Positions 1 through 8,573 of a stretch of 64,000 nucleotides of DNA are shown here, one piece after another. The notes below the pieces were generated by a model. That model was not told the origin of the DNA and did not search any database. It saw only the letters and a program-made list of their open reading frames with translations. Within the stretch, counting starts at the first letter, position 1. Every line of letters starts with the position of its first letter. The DNA is from CAYFWF01 sp964346815. GTDB lineage: Bacteria; Acidobacteriota; Aminicenantia; Aminicenantales; Aminicenantaceae. The position numbers were made by a program, and so were the translations under genes. The DNA lies in assembly GCA_964346815.1 (NCBI GenBank), contig CAYFWF010000003.1, positions 1 to 64,000 on the forward strand. Reading direction: 5' to 3'.

Positions 1-390
1 TAACCTCCTTCTCTCGGAAGGTTAGGTTATAAACTCATCTATTCCTCCTGTCCACCACGGTTAGATTTTTAAATGACAAGACATATACCCTAGGGTTAGA
101 TTTTAGATGATTTGATTCGTATCCTTGAACCACCGTAGAGTATTTGATAACATATAAAAAAAATGCTCTTTGAAAGCAAAAGAAAGTCTCGTCTTTTTTA
201 ACCAAATCCCTTTGTCCGGATTCTTATTTGAGAAATGAGTGTCGTTATTTCGAAGGTGTTATGGTGTTGGCAGACAGCTCGAGGGATTTTGACAAAGAAT
301 TTCTTTGGGAAGGCGATGGCGTTCACGAGAGAATGAGAATGCATTTGCATAAAAAACCCTAAAAAAGGGGTTGAGAGGAGGTGTTTATTC
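1..390. other. Gene-free leader upstream of rpsU
   Basis: I see no supportable gene here. The stretch holds a direct repeat GGTTAGATTTT at 59-69 and 94-104. A short hairpin, AACCC (355-359) pairing with GGGTT (368-372) across an A-rich loop, lies just before the rpsU ribosome binding site and could be a leader or attenuator structure. No convincing promoter hexamer pair is visible. Confidence 0.5.
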
Positions 391-600
391 TTGGCTTTTG
401 TGTTAGTCAAAGAAGATGAATCCCTGGAGAACGCGCTCAAAAGGTTCAGAAGAAAAGTTCAGAGAGAAGCCATCATGAGAGATTACAAAAAGAACACCGT
501 GTATATGAAACCCGGTGATAAAAGAAGGATGAAAGAAGCACGGGCCCGCAAGCGTATCAGGAGATATCTCAGGAGAAAAAAACGGCAAGAATTGTGGTGA
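391..600 (+). CDS. rpsU: 30S ribosomal protein S21
   Basis: Small basic subunit of the 30S ribosome, needed for mRNA engagement at initiation. The 69-aa product has the S21 layout: an acidic N-terminal strand (VKEDESLENALKRFRRKV), then a long Arg/Lys-rich helix ending in RRYLRRKKRQELW. The start is TTG, chosen because a strong GAGGAGGTG ribosome binding site lies 7-15 bases upstream and no in-frame ATG would keep the conserved N-terminus. The next gene starts 20 bases downstream, so the two may be co-transcribed. Confidence 0.95.
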   Translation: MAFVLVKEDESLENALKRFRRKVQREAIMRDYKKNTVYMKPGDKRRMKEARARKRIRRYLRRKKRQELW

Positions 601-620
601 TTTCCTAAACAGATACAAAC

Positions 621-1376
621 GTGAACAAAATATTGCTCTCCATCAGAGCCTACATAGGATTGATCGTTTGCCTCTCCTTGTTGGCTGCGGTGAGTGTTTT
701 CATGCCCCAGGGGGAATTCATGAAATTTTCCCCGGAACAGCCATTCCCTGCATCGAAGCCGATCCTGGCTGTGGTGTATGCAGGAATCATACTCTTTGTG
801 TATGGGGGTTTAGGCTTTATCGGGCTCATTCTATCCCAGAAACTCGGCTATGCCGACATCTGGGAACCAAAGGTTTCGAACAGACAGAGATTTTTTATAC
901 CTGCTCTATATGGCATGGGGCTCGGACTGGTTTTTATAATTGCGGATGCGATTCTGAGCCGATTCCATGGATTCGGCCCTCTTCCTCATCCTCCATTTCC
1001 AACTTCGCTGGTGGCATCGGCTGTAGCAGGCATTGGCGAAGAAATTATTTTCCGACTGTTTTTCATCTCCTTCTGGGTATGGCTTATCTCACATGTCATT
1101 TTGAAGAAAAAATGGCAGAACCAGATCTTCTGGATTTTTGCTGTCATCTCGGCGATCGTTTTTGCCTTTGCCCACATTCCCTCGGTCTTGATTCTTTTTG
1201 GGATGAAATCTTTCAGCGAGCTGCCCCCTGCCATCTGGATTGAAATCTTCTTTCTCAATGGGATGATTTCACTCGTTGCTGCCTACCAATTTAAAAACTA
1301 TGGTTTTTTAGCAGCGGTTGGGATACATTTTTGGACCGATGTTGTCTGGCACGTGATCTGGGGATTTTTTTCATAA
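621..1376 (+). CDS. CPBP-family intramembrane metalloprotease
   Basis: Predicted polytopic membrane protein of 251 aa with about six hydrophobic segments. It carries the CPBP (CAAX protease/bacteriocin-processing, Abi) motifs in order: EExxxR as EEIIFR near residue 140, FxxxH as FAFAH near 180, and HxxxD/N as HFWTD near 236. These residues build the glutamate/histidine metal site of type II CAAX-like proteases. The start is GTG with no clear ribosome binding site, so translation may be coupled to rpsU. Substrate is unknown; family members process prenylated or secreted peptides or act in immunity to bacteriocins. Confidence 0.85.
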   Translation: MNKILLSIRAYIGLIVCLSLLAAVSVFMPQGEFMKFSPEQPFPASKPILAVVYAGIILFVYGGLGFIGLILSQKLGYADIWEPKVSNRQRFFIPALYGMGLGLVFIIADAILSRFHGFGPLPHPPFPTSLVASAVAGIGEEIIFRLFFISFWVWLISHVILKKKWQNQIFWIFAVISAIVFAFAHIPSVLILFGMKSFSELPPAIWIEIFFLNGMISLVAAYQFKNYGFLAAVGIHFWTDVVWHVIWGFFS

Positions 1377-1486
1377 AGAGAATCAGGCTTTCGTTTTCCT
1401 TAAAAACAACCGCCTCCTCCTTCCGGCATTTGCCCTTCTGGCAGGGATTTGTCCCATTTAAATTGAGTCTCGGAGTTTCCTTTCAT

Positions 1487-1503
1487 ACAGGAATGTATCC
1501 TGT
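1487..1503. promoter_or_regulatory. Dyad ACAGGA-N5-TCCTGT, candidate activator site
   Basis: Perfect 6-bp inverted repeat with a 5-bp spacer, about 200 bp upstream of the sigma-54-type promoter at 1694. Related CAGGA/TCCTG dyads lie upstream of other such promoters in this window, which suggests an enhancer site for the NtrC-type regulators encoded here. The role is inferred. Confidence 0.4.
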
Positions 1504-1693
1504 TATGTAAGACACATTTGCTTCCTGTGGCCTTTTCAAAATATATCTCCATCCCGAAGATCCACTGATAAATCATTCAGTAGGTGCAGCGGCATCCCAG
1601 CATCTTGCAGCCTCTTCCCGTCTGGACGTCGAGAATGCTCATCAAAATAGTAAACCAGATTAAGCAGATCCACACGTAAAAGCTGTTTTTTTT

Positions 1694-1709
1694 TGGCATA
1701 GAATTTGCA
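1694..1709 (+). promoter_or_regulatory. Sigma-54 (-24/-12) promoter
   Basis: TGGCATAGAATTTGCA matches the consensus TGGCAC-N5-TTGC with exact GG-to-GC spacing, ending 49 bp before the start of the gene at 1759. It is one of 15 such elements in the window. Confidence 0.75.
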
Positions 1710-1758
1710 AAATACCTCGGTGTTTTTACTTTACTCTTGGCTATAAAAGGAAAAAACG

Positions 1759-2997
1759 ATGAGTGATTCGGCGGTTAAAATATCAGGGAGGATAAAAAAA
1801 ACGCTCTTCTGGACAGGAGGCGTGTTTGGTGCCCTGGTCCTTTTGATGGTCATTCTTTATCTTTTCACTCCGGTGGGGAAAATGGTTTTCAAAGGGATTC
1901 AAACGGGCCTGATATTCCATCCCGAGGCCTACTCAGGAGCCTTGTTTCCTTCCGATTATGAACAGCCGATGCTGGATCGGATCAATCTTCCACCCGGATT
2001 CAGGATCGAAATTTTTGCAGATAATATCGAAAATGCGCGGTCACTTGCCATAAGCGACCAGGGAACCATCTTTGTGGGGACGCGGACCGAGGATAAGGTC
2101 TATGCTCTTTTGGATAAAGACGGGGATTACAAGGCTGAAGAGACAATCATAGTGGCCGAAGGTTTGAATATGCCTAATGGCGTCGCGTTCAAGGATGGGG
2201 CTCTCTATATCGCCGAGGTATCTCGCGTTCTTCGGTTCGACGCGATCGACGATAGGCTGGAAAATCTTCCTGAACCCGTCGTTATTTTCGATGATTTTCC
2301 TGAAGAAACGCACCATGGGTGGAAATTCATCGCTTTCGGTCCTGACGGAAAACTGTACATCCCGGTAGGGGCTCCATGCAATGTCTGTGACAGGGGAGAT
2401 CCATTCGCTTCGATCACCCGGATGAATCCTGATGGAACAGATTTCGAAATTTTCGCCCGGGGAGTACGGAACACGGTTGGTTTTGACTGGCATCCCGTTA
2501 CGGGCCAACTCTGGTTCACCGACAATGGAAGAGACTGGATGGGGGATGACAAACCGCCGGATGAACTGAACAGAGCCCAGAAGCCAGGGCTTCATTTCGG
2601 CTTTCCCTACTGCCACGGCAAAAGCATCCCTGATCCGAAGTACGGAGATAAGGACTGCGTCCTCTACCAGGGTCCGGAGATCGAATTGGGACCACATGTC
2701 GCTGCTCTCGGGATGCGTTTTTACACCGGAGAAATGTTTCCTGAAAATTACAAAAACAATGTTTTTATCGCAGAACACGGTTCCTGGAACAGGACGGTTC
2801 CTATCGGCTACAGAATAGCGCTGGTCACATTGGAAGAGAATCACGCCGTTAAATACGAGGTTTTTGCCGATGGCTGGCGACACGAGGGAGAAACGTGGGG
2901 AAGGCCGGTCGATATTCTGGTACTTCCGGACGGTTCCTTACTGGTTTCTGACGATAGAGCTGGGTCTGTTTACCGGATATCCTATTTACAGCCATAG
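1759..2997 (+). CDS. PQQ/sorbosone-dehydrogenase-like six-bladed propeller protein
   Basis: Product of 412 aa with one N-terminal membrane anchor (hydrophobic residues about 17-38), then a beta-propeller of the sorbosone/soluble glucose dehydrogenase type. Visible family features are the repeated blade strands, the stretch ARGVRNTVGFDWHP and the C-terminal strand LPDGSLLVSDD. It is probably anchored in the inner membrane facing the periplasm and may oxidise an aldose or sorbosone-like sugar with PQQ; substrate and cofactor are inferred from the family only. The ATG follows AAAGGA. A sigma-54-type promoter lies 49 bp upstream, placing the gene in the putative stress regulon. Confidence 0.8.
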   Translation: MSDSAVKISGRIKKTLFWTGGVFGALVLLMVILYLFTPVGKMVFKGIQTGLIFHPEAYSGALFPSDYEQPMLDRINLPPGFRIEIFADNIENARSLAISDQGTIFVGTRTEDKVYALLDKDGDYKAEETIIVAEGLNMPNGVAFKDGALYIAEVSRVLRFDAIDDRLENLPEPVVIFDDFPEETHHGWKFIAFGPDGKLYIPVGAPCNVCDRGDPFASITRMNPDGTDFEIFARGVRNTVGFDWHPVTGQLWFTDNGRDWMGDDKPPDELNRAQKPGLHFGFPYCHGKSIPDPKYGDKDCVLYQGPEIELGPHVAALGMRFYTGEMFPENYKNNVFIAEHGSWNRTVPIGYRIALVTLEENHAVKYEVFADGWRHEGETWGRPVDILVLPDGSLLVSDDRAGSVYRISYLQP

Positions 2998-3060
2998 ATA
3001 GGTAAAGCATTTAAATTAAATAGTGATAGATTTCGATGTAAATAGCGAAGGAGGTGCATC

Positions 3061-4374
3061 ATGATTCAGGGATTCCTGAGAGTAAGCCTATATGTACTTG
3101 TCGTTCTTCTTCCTATGATTCTGGCGCTGATTTTCGGAGCGAAAGACAAAAATATTCTCTGGAATCTATCCAGAGGGTCCGCCCTTACAGCCATAGCCAT
3201 ACTTGCCTTACAGGCTGTTCTGGCCGCAAGGATCAAATGGATAAGCCGGGCGTTCGGTTTCGATATCGTGATCCGCTACCACAGAAATATCTCCATCTTC
3301 GCCTGCTGTCTCCTTCTCCTACACCCCATCCTTCTCGTCTTGGGGGGAGCAGGGTGGAGCCTGGTTTACGGGGGGAGCTTGTTTGTATGGTTCGGCAAGA
3401 TAGCCCTGGTTCTGGTTCTTGCCAACGTGCTCATCAGTGTCTACCAAACCAGGATGAACCTGAAGTTCGAGCGGTGGAGGATTTTTCATGATGTGGTAAG
3501 TCCCTTACTCTTGGTCCTGGCGTTCGTTCACAGTTGGTATGTGGGGATAGACCTGCAGGCCGCCCCTATGCAAATCCTCTGGGTACTTCTGCTGGGAGCA
3601 GCAGCGATGGTTTTCCTCTATCATCGATTCATGAGGCCGTGGCGGCTTGCCCGGAATCCCTATGAAGTCACCGAAGTCAATCAGGAAGCGGGTAAGGTCT
3701 GGACGATCAAGCTTTCTCCACCCCGCGGCCGGAGTATTTTTAAATATATTCCCGGCCAGTTTCAATTTATCAAGTTTCTGCGGGGGAGGGGACTTCCTGA
3801 AGAGGAGCATCATTGGACCATTTCATCCAGTCCCAGTCAGAAAGAGTACCTCAGCTCTACCATCAAGGCATTGGGTGATTTCACCTCAACCATCGGAGAA
3901 ACAGAACCCGGCGATAAGGCTGTGGTTCACGCGCCTTTTGGCAGATTCTCCTATCTTTTTTACCCGGAGGAAAAAGAACTGATATTCATTGCCGGGGGGA
4001 TAGGGATCACTCCTTTGATGTCCATGCTCAGATACATGAGAGACAAGAGAGAAACTCTCCCCGTCACGCTCCTTTACGGAAATCCCGACCGGGAATCCAT
4101 CGTGTTTTACCATGAGCTCCAGGATATCGAACGGGAGGGATATCCGCCGCTCAAGGTGGTTCACGTTCTCCAAAATCCCGAGGAAGGATGGACTGGGGAG
4201 ACAGGATATATCGACAAGGAAAAAATAAAGAAGTACTGTGGAGAAAACCTGTCTCAAAAGGGATTTTATGTAGTGGGGCCGCCTGTCCTGATCGATAAAA
4301 GTATCCAAAACCTGCGGGCGCTGGGAGTTGAGGATAGCCGGATTCACATGGAGATTTTTTCATTCCTGGATTGA
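3061..4374 (+). CDS. Ferric-reductase-like transmembrane flavoprotein oxidoreductase
   Basis: A 437-aa membrane oxidoreductase. About six transmembrane helices occupy residues 1-190, with histidines in HRNISIFACCLLLLHP and FHDVVSPLLLVLAFVHSW that could bind haem. A ferredoxin-reductase-type module follows: an FAD-binding barrel (YIPGQFQFIKF, HHWTISSSPS), an NAD(P)-binding loop (FIAGGIGITPLMSML) and the C-terminal VVGPPVLIDKSIQNLRALG. It likely passes electrons from NAD(P)H through FAD to haem and then to ferric iron or another acceptor. Length fits the ferric reductase/NADPH-oxidase-like family. The ATG sits 8 bases after GAAGGAGGTG. The acceptor is not known. Confidence 0.85.
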   Translation: MIQGFLRVSLYVLVVLLPMILALIFGAKDKNILWNLSRGSALTAIAILALQAVLAARIKWISRAFGFDIVIRYHRNISIFACCLLLLHPILLVLGGAGWSLVYGGSLFVWFGKIALVLVLANVLISVYQTRMNLKFERWRIFHDVVSPLLLVLAFVHSWYVGIDLQAAPMQILWVLLLGAAAMVFLYHRFMRPWRLARNPYEVTEVNQEAGKVWTIKLSPPRGRSIFKYIPGQFQFIKFLRGRGLPEEEHHWTISSSPSQKEYLSSTIKALGDFTSTIGETEPGDKAVVHAPFGRFSYLFYPEEKELIFIAGGIGITPLMSMLRYMRDKRETLPVTLLYGNPDRESIVFYHELQDIEREGYPPLKVVHVLQNPEEGWTGETGYIDKEKIKKYCGENLSQKGFYVVGPPVLIDKSIQNLRALGVEDSRIHMEIFSFLD

Positions 4375-4385
4375 GAGGAAGGCAA

Positions 4386-4616
4386 ATGAGAAAAAAATCT
4401 TTAAAAAGAGTAACCATCTCAGTCATCATATTTCTGATCATTATCATTTTGTGTTGGGCTTTGATCAAATCCATATCAGCTCCCTCCTCCCGGCACGAAC
4501 ACGACCATTCCGTCTTATTTTATAATTTCCGCTTGGATGAGGTTGGTGGATCCTCTGATTCCCACTGGAGTTCCGGATGTGATCACTACTTTGTCTCCTT
4601 TTTTGACCCATCCTGA
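4386..4616 (+). CDS. Possible small membrane peptide, 3' part antisense to pyk
   Basis: A 76-codon reading frame begins 12 bases after the flavoprotein stop, behind GAGAGGAAGG. Residues 1-31 form a convincing signal-anchor: basic MRKKSLKR followed by a long hydrophobic helix, then a His-rich HEHDH. The second half lies antisense to the pyruvate kinase C-terminus and looks like a shadow frame. It may be a genuine small protein or the 5' remnant of a gene cut by the convergent neighbour. I recognise no family. Confidence 0.3.
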   Translation: MRKKSLKRVTISVIIFLIIIILCWALIKSISAPSSRHEHDHSVLFYNFRLDEVGGSSDSHWSSGCDHYFVSFFDPS

Positions 4617-5951
4617 GGCTTGAACCGTTTTGAAAACACTCCGGATCATGGCATCTGTGTCCTTGGTGTCTTTGGTCTTCATAGGGACCACTCCGCGTAT
4701 CAACGAAAGACGGCGGTAAGTCTCCACAGAAGGAGTGGGAGCCAGGATTGATTGTCTGGGACGGTATTTGGCTACCAGGCGGGCCGTGCTTCCTGACTGA
4801 GTGAATGTTATGATGGCCTTGGCAGCACAGCTTCTGGCCAAATGGCAAGCAGCATAGCTCACCGCTTCAGGAATGGGCATAACCGAATCTCTATCGAACC
4901 AGGAGGGCGCCAATCCCGGCTCTGAATTTTTTTCCGCATAGAGCAGGACTTTTTTCATGAAGCTTACCGCATCAACAGGATATCTTCCTATCGCCGTTTC
5001 CTCTGAAAGCATGACCGCGTCTGTCCCGTCCAGAACGGCGTTGGCGACGTCTGCCACTTCGGCTCTGGTCGGCCGCGGACTCTCCACCATTGAGCGCAGC
5101 ATCTGGGTGGCGGTGATCACCGGAATTCCCGACCGGTTGGCTTTTCGGATGAGATTCTTTTGGACCAGCGGCACTTTCTCCAACGGTGTTTCTACACCCA
5201 GATCTCCCCTTGCCACCATGATTCCATCGGCAGCCTCGATGATTTCGTCGATGTTAATCAAGGCTTCGTGTTTTTCGATTTTGGCTATAACCGGGATCTT
5301 TTTTTGGTGCTCTTCCATTATGCGATGGATTTTCCGGATGTCCTGGGCGCTGCGCACGAACGACATCCCGACATAATCCACTCCCTTCTCGAGCCCGAAG
5401 GCCAAATCCTGCCGGTCTTTCGCCGTCAGGGAATCGAGCTCGAGGGAACGGGTTGGAAGATTGACTCCTTTGTAGGATGTCAGAGAACCGCCGATGAGAA
5501 CGCGGCAGACGACATCATGTTCCGTCGTCTCAAGCACTCTGAGCTCCAGATTCCCATCTGCCAGGAGTATGGGATCTTCAGGCTGCACTTGCCGAGCCAG
5601 GTCTGGATAAGAGATTGAAACCCTTTCTGCATTCCCTTCCACTTTCCGGCCTGTCAGGGTAAAGGTGCTTCCCGTCTCGAGTGTGATCCGGCCTCCTCGG
5701 ACTGGGCCGATTCTGATCTTAGGACCAGCCAGATCCTGGAGAATGGCGACAGGTTTTTTCAAACTTTCGGACAAATCCCGAATACCTCTGAAAACGCTCC
5801 TGTGAAAGGAGTGATCCCCATGGGAAAAATTCAGGCGAGCTACGTTCATCCCCGATTGGATCAGACGTCTTAAAACATCCTGATGCTGAGAGGCAGGGCC
5901 GATGGTACAGACGATCTTGGTTCCTAGATGAATGTGTTCGGGAGCTTTCAT
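4515..5951 (-). CDS. pyk: Pyruvate kinase
   Basis: Final glycolytic enzyme, converting phosphoenolpyruvate and ADP to pyruvate and ATP. The 478-aa protein has the full (beta/alpha)8 barrel with an inserted B domain. Family motifs include TKIVCTIGPAS, MNVARLNFSHGDH with the substrate-binding Asn and Arg, the catalytic region IPVIAKIEKHEAL, GIMVARGDLGVE and the C-terminal domain with TQSGSTARLVAKYRP. Length is typical. It follows the 2-hydroxyacid dehydrogenase on the same strand, 52 bp away. A weak sigma-54-like element lies just upstream at 5978-5993. Confidence 0.96.
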   Translation of the reverse strand: MKAPEHIHLGTKIVCTIGPASQHQDVLRRLIQSGMNVARLNFSHGDHSFHRSVFRGIRDLSESLKKPVAILQDLAGPKIRIGPVRGGRITLETGSTFTLTGRKVEGNAERVSISYPDLARQVQPEDPILLADGNLELRVLETTEHDVVCRVLIGGSLTSYKGVNLPTRSLELDSLTAKDRQDLAFGLEKGVDYVGMSFVRSAQDIRKIHRIMEEHQKKIPVIAKIEKHEALINIDEIIEAADGIMVARGDLGVETPLEKVPLVQKNLIRKANRSGIPVITATQMLRSMVESPRPTRAEVADVANAVLDGTDAVMLSEETAIGRYPVDAVSFMKKVLLYAEKNSEPGLAPSWFDRDSVMPIPEAVSYAACHLARSCAAKAIITFTQSGSTARLVAKYRPRQSILAPTPSVETYRRLSLIRGVVPMKTKDTKDTDAMIRSVFKTVQASGWVKKGDKVVITSGTPVGIRGSTNLIQAEIIK

Positions 5952-5977
5952 TTCACACTCTTTTTATTTCCAAAAAT

Positions 5978-5993
5978 TGCATCCACCATGCCT
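5978..5993 (-). promoter_or_regulatory. Weak sigma-54-like element upstream of pyk
   Basis: AGGCATGGTGGATGCA keeps GG and GC at sigma-54 spacing but lacks the leading T and one T of the -12 block. It ends 26 bp before the pyk start. Chance occurrence is quite possible. Confidence 0.25.
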
Positions 5994-6003
5994 TTACGGC
6001 TGC

Positions 6004-7008
6004 CTACTCAGAGACGCTATTTTGGGGGTTGTTGTGGATAAATCCCTGGATATTCTTGATTGTGGTGTTAACGATTTGCTCGGTTGCCTCTTCCGTGTTG
6101 AAGGCGTTATGAGGGGTGATGACGACGTTTCTCAAGCGCAAAAGCACATGATCGGCAAGAAGGGCCGTAAGATCATGTTTTTTTTCATAAACCGACTTCA
6201 AAACCTCGGCTTCCTCGCGGACGGTCGGCTCTTCAGGGAGAACATCCAGCCCAGCAGCTCTCAGTCTCCCGGTCGACAGTGCCTTTATAAGCGCTTCCAC
6301 ATTAACGATACTTCCTCGAGAAGTATTGATAAGGACGGATCCTTCCTTCATAAGGTCGAATTGATCGTGTGATATCAAATTCTTTGTTTGGTCAGTGGCG
6401 GGGACATGGAGGCTCACTACGTCGGATTCCTGCAGCAGATTTTCTAAATCTGTATACTGAAAACCTAGTGTATCCTGAAGCTCCTCCCGAGGTTTGACAT
6501 CGTTGGCGAGAACATGCATCCCGAATCCTTTGGCAATGCGTATGACATTTTCTCCGATATTTCCAGTGCCGATAACCCCTATCGTTTTTCCTTTTAGGTC
6601 GAAACCTTGAAGTGCGCGCGGTGAAAAGTCTCCCTTTCGAGTCCGATCCACAGCTTCGATCATACGGTGGGATATGGCCAGAATAAGGGCGAAGACATGT
6701 TCTGCGACAGGAGTATCTCCGTAGGATGGAACATTGCACACTTTGATGTCGTTCTTCCTGCAAAAATCGAGATCAATATGGTCGTAGCCTGTAGACCTGG
6801 TGGCGATCAGTTTGAGCTCAGGCAGCTTTTGGAGGACTTCCCGGCTTAAGTCAGAGTAGATAAATGTCGAGATTATCTCTGCATCTGCATGCTGCTCAGC
6901 ATTCTGTTTGGAAAGAGCCTCGCTCATGCAGTCGACCTCATGTTGTTCCAAGAATTCCTGAAAACATTTTGCTTCTTGTGTTTCGAATTCAAAAATCTTT
7001 ATTTGCAT
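6004..7008 (-). CDS. NAD-dependent D-isomer-specific 2-hydroxyacid dehydrogenase (D-lactate dehydrogenase-like)
   Basis: Cytosolic 334-aa enzyme probably reducing pyruvate or a related 2-oxoacid to the D-hydroxyacid. It shows the family plan: an N-terminal catalytic strand with ATRSTGYDHIDLD, the Rossmann loop GVIGTGNIGENV near residue 145, the catalytic Arg in LINTSRGSIVN, the Glu in GLDVLPEEP and the catalytic His in VVITPHNAFNT. Proximity to pyk fits pyruvate as substrate. No strong ribosome binding site is seen before the ATG. The D-lactate assignment rests on overall resemblance, so specificity is uncertain. Confidence 0.88.
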   Translation of the reverse strand: MQIKIFEFETQEAKCFQEFLEQHEVDCMSEALSKQNAEQHADAEIISTFIYSDLSREVLQKLPELKLIATRSTGYDHIDLDFCRKNDIKVCNVPSYGDTPVAEHVFALILAISHRMIEAVDRTRKGDFSPRALQGFDLKGKTIGVIGTGNIGENVIRIAKGFGMHVLANDVKPREELQDTLGFQYTDLENLLQESDVVSLHVPATDQTKNLISHDQFDLMKEGSVLINTSRGSIVNVEALIKALSTGRLRAAGLDVLPEEPTVREEAEVLKSVYEKKHDLTALLADHVLLRLRNVVITPHNAFNTEEATEQIVNTTIKNIQGFIHNNPQNSVSE

Positions 7009-7009
7009 T

Positions 7010-7630
7010 TTACGAATTTTTGGTGTTCGGTTTTTCCTGTTCGAAGATCTCTTTCAATGTTCTGCCAGAAACTGCCGATTTCGGCTCTGTGCTGACCGGT
7101 TTGCGCCTCGCATCGGCTTCATCATCCTTCATTTTGATCAAAAGCCACCGTTCTTTCTTCCCTTTCCCTGTCCGTACCAGGACATATCCTCCTTTTATTT
7201 TTTTACCTTCCAACCAGATATCAGCCTTGCCTTCTGCCAGCGATTCTTCCATAGATTTCTTTTCCTCTTCCTTGTCGGCACGCAGGTTTTTATACGGACC
7301 GATATCCCAGAGCATAACCGTGCCGGCACCGTATTCGCCCTCTGGAATGACTCCTTCGAAGTCGGCATACTCCAACGGATGGTCTTCTGTGGGAATGGCC
7401 ATTCGTTTCTCACTCGGGTCGGTAGAAGGCCCCTTGGGCAGTGCCCACGATTTGAGAATCCCTTCGACCTCCAAGCGGAAATCGTAATGAAGATTTGACG
7501 CGTCGTGCTTCTGGACGACAAAAATGGATTTTTTTCCCTTTTTTCCAGGTTTTCTTTTGCCCGGGGGCTCGGATGTTTTTTTAAAATCTCTTTTTTTCCG
7601 GTACTGAGTCAGCGGATCTTTCTTTGGCAT
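7010..7630 (-). CDS. LigD-type DNA 3'-phosphoesterase domain protein
   Basis: Stand-alone version of the phosphoesterase domain of bacterial ligase D, which trims 3' ends during non-homologous end joining. Recognisable features are FVVQKHDASNLHYDFRLE (metal-binding His/Asp region), LKSWALPKGPSTDP and DFEGVIPEGEYGAGTV. I chose the second ATG (MPKKDP) because AAAGGAG lies 7 bases upstream, giving 206 aa. It is the last of three adjacent minus-strand genes that together equal LigD (ligase, polymerase, phosphoesterase). The frame is intact, unlike the ligase. No Ku gene occurs in the window. Confidence 0.9.
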   Translation of the reverse strand: MPKKDPLTQYRKKRDFKKTSEPPGKRKPGKKGKKSIFVVQKHDASNLHYDFRLEVEGILKSWALPKGPSTDPSEKRMAIPTEDHPLEYADFEGVIPEGEYGAGTVMLWDIGPYKNLRADKEEEKKSMEESLAEGKADIWLEGKKIKGGYVLVRTGKGKKERWLLIKMKDDEADARRKPVSTEPKSAVSGRTLKEIFEQEKPNTKNS

Positions 7631-7686
7631 ATTCAAACTCCTTTTCATGCTCCATTAATCAGTGAAATCATCCTGATGTTCACAGA

Positions 7687-8571
7687 CTAAATTTCGAGTC
7701 TCTTGCCATGACGAAACATGCTCCGCCAGGGATCTTTTTTCCGGCCCAATCGACGGAAGACATTATGGAACGTGTAGCTGCGCGGATTCAAACCAGAGCT
7801 GTTGAGTTCTCCCCAGTCTAGAGGAGCGGCTACAGGAGCCCCGGGAAGCGCCCTCAAGGAGTAGGGGACTACTGACGTCTGTCCATATGCATTCCGCATA
7901 TAATCCAGTAATAACCTTCCACGGCGCTTTTGTTTTCGGGATTCAGTGGTCAGCTTTTCCGGAAATTTTTCGGTGAGCCGACCGGCTAATTCCTCCGCAT
8001 ACTCCCTCACTCGATCGAAAGAATGATCCGGCTTTATCGGCACAGTCACATGCAGCCCTTTCGATCCCGTGGTCATCACAAAAGGCGTCAGCCCTTCTTG
8101 CTCCAGCACTTTTTTTAATTTCAGGGCGGCGAATTTCACTTCTTCGAAGCTGTCTCCGGCGGGATCGAGATCGAAGATCAATTTATCCGGGTTCTTTACA
8201 TTGGATTCTCTGCTCAACCAGACGTGCGGGACCAGGCAGGCCTGGTTTGCCAAGTAAACCAGATCTGCAGTTTTTCCCACCACCACCAGGTTTTCCGAAC
8301 CCCCCTGGACCAGCCGTACTTTTTTCCTCCTTATCCAATCCGGGAAATAATCCGGGACAGCCTTTTGATAGAAATTCTCTCCTTCGATTCCATCCGGAAA
8401 ACGGTGCATCACCAGAGGCCTTTCCTCTATGTGCAGGAGCATGACTGAGGCGATTCGTTTGTAGTATTCGATGACGTCCCTCTTGGTGATTCCGTCTTCA
8501 GGAAACATCTTCTTTTCCAGATGGGACAGCTCGATGGAATACTTGCCCATCCGTATCATCTTTTCGGCCAC
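7687..8571 (-). CDS. LigD-type DNA polymerase (primase-like) domain protein
   Basis: Stand-alone polymerase domain of ligase D, an archaeo-eukaryotic primase-type enzyme that fills gaps with nucleotides at double-strand breaks. The 294-aa protein has the family landmarks ITKRDVIEYYKRIA, the DxD-type catalytic block KLIFDLDPAG, VMTTGSKGLHVTVPI with the catalytic His, and LLDYMRNAYGQT. The start is GTG; the ribosome binding site GGAGG lies inside the end of the upstream ligase gene, implying translational coupling. The frame is complete. Confidence 0.9.
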   Translation of the reverse strand: MAEKMIRMGKYSIELSHLEKKMFPEDGITKRDVIEYYKRIASVMLLHIEERPLVMHRFPDGIEGENFYQKAVPDYFPDWIRRKKVRLVQGGSENLVVVGKTADLVYLANQACLVPHVWLSRESNVKNPDKLIFDLDPAGDSFEEVKFAALKLKKVLEQEGLTPFVMTTGSKGLHVTVPIKPDHSFDRVREYAEELAGRLTEKFPEKLTTESRKQKRRGRLLLDYMRNAYGQTSVVPYSLRALPGAPVAAPLDWGELNSSGLNPRSYTFHNVFRRLGRKKDPWRSMFRHGKRLEI

Positions 8572-8573
8572 CT

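Larger units (their letters stand above)
1377..1758. other. Regulatory intergenic region with sigma-54 promoter
   Basis: No gene seen. It contains a 17-bp dyad at 1487-1503 and a sigma-54-type promoter at 1694-1709, both upstream of the propeller dehydrogenase gene at 1759. The rest is unassigned. Confidence 0.6.

Noticed and set aside
668..1243. Long alternative frame (191 codons) inside the CPBP gene
   Set aside because: It has an odd composition, no ribosome binding site and overlaps a gene with clear family motifs.
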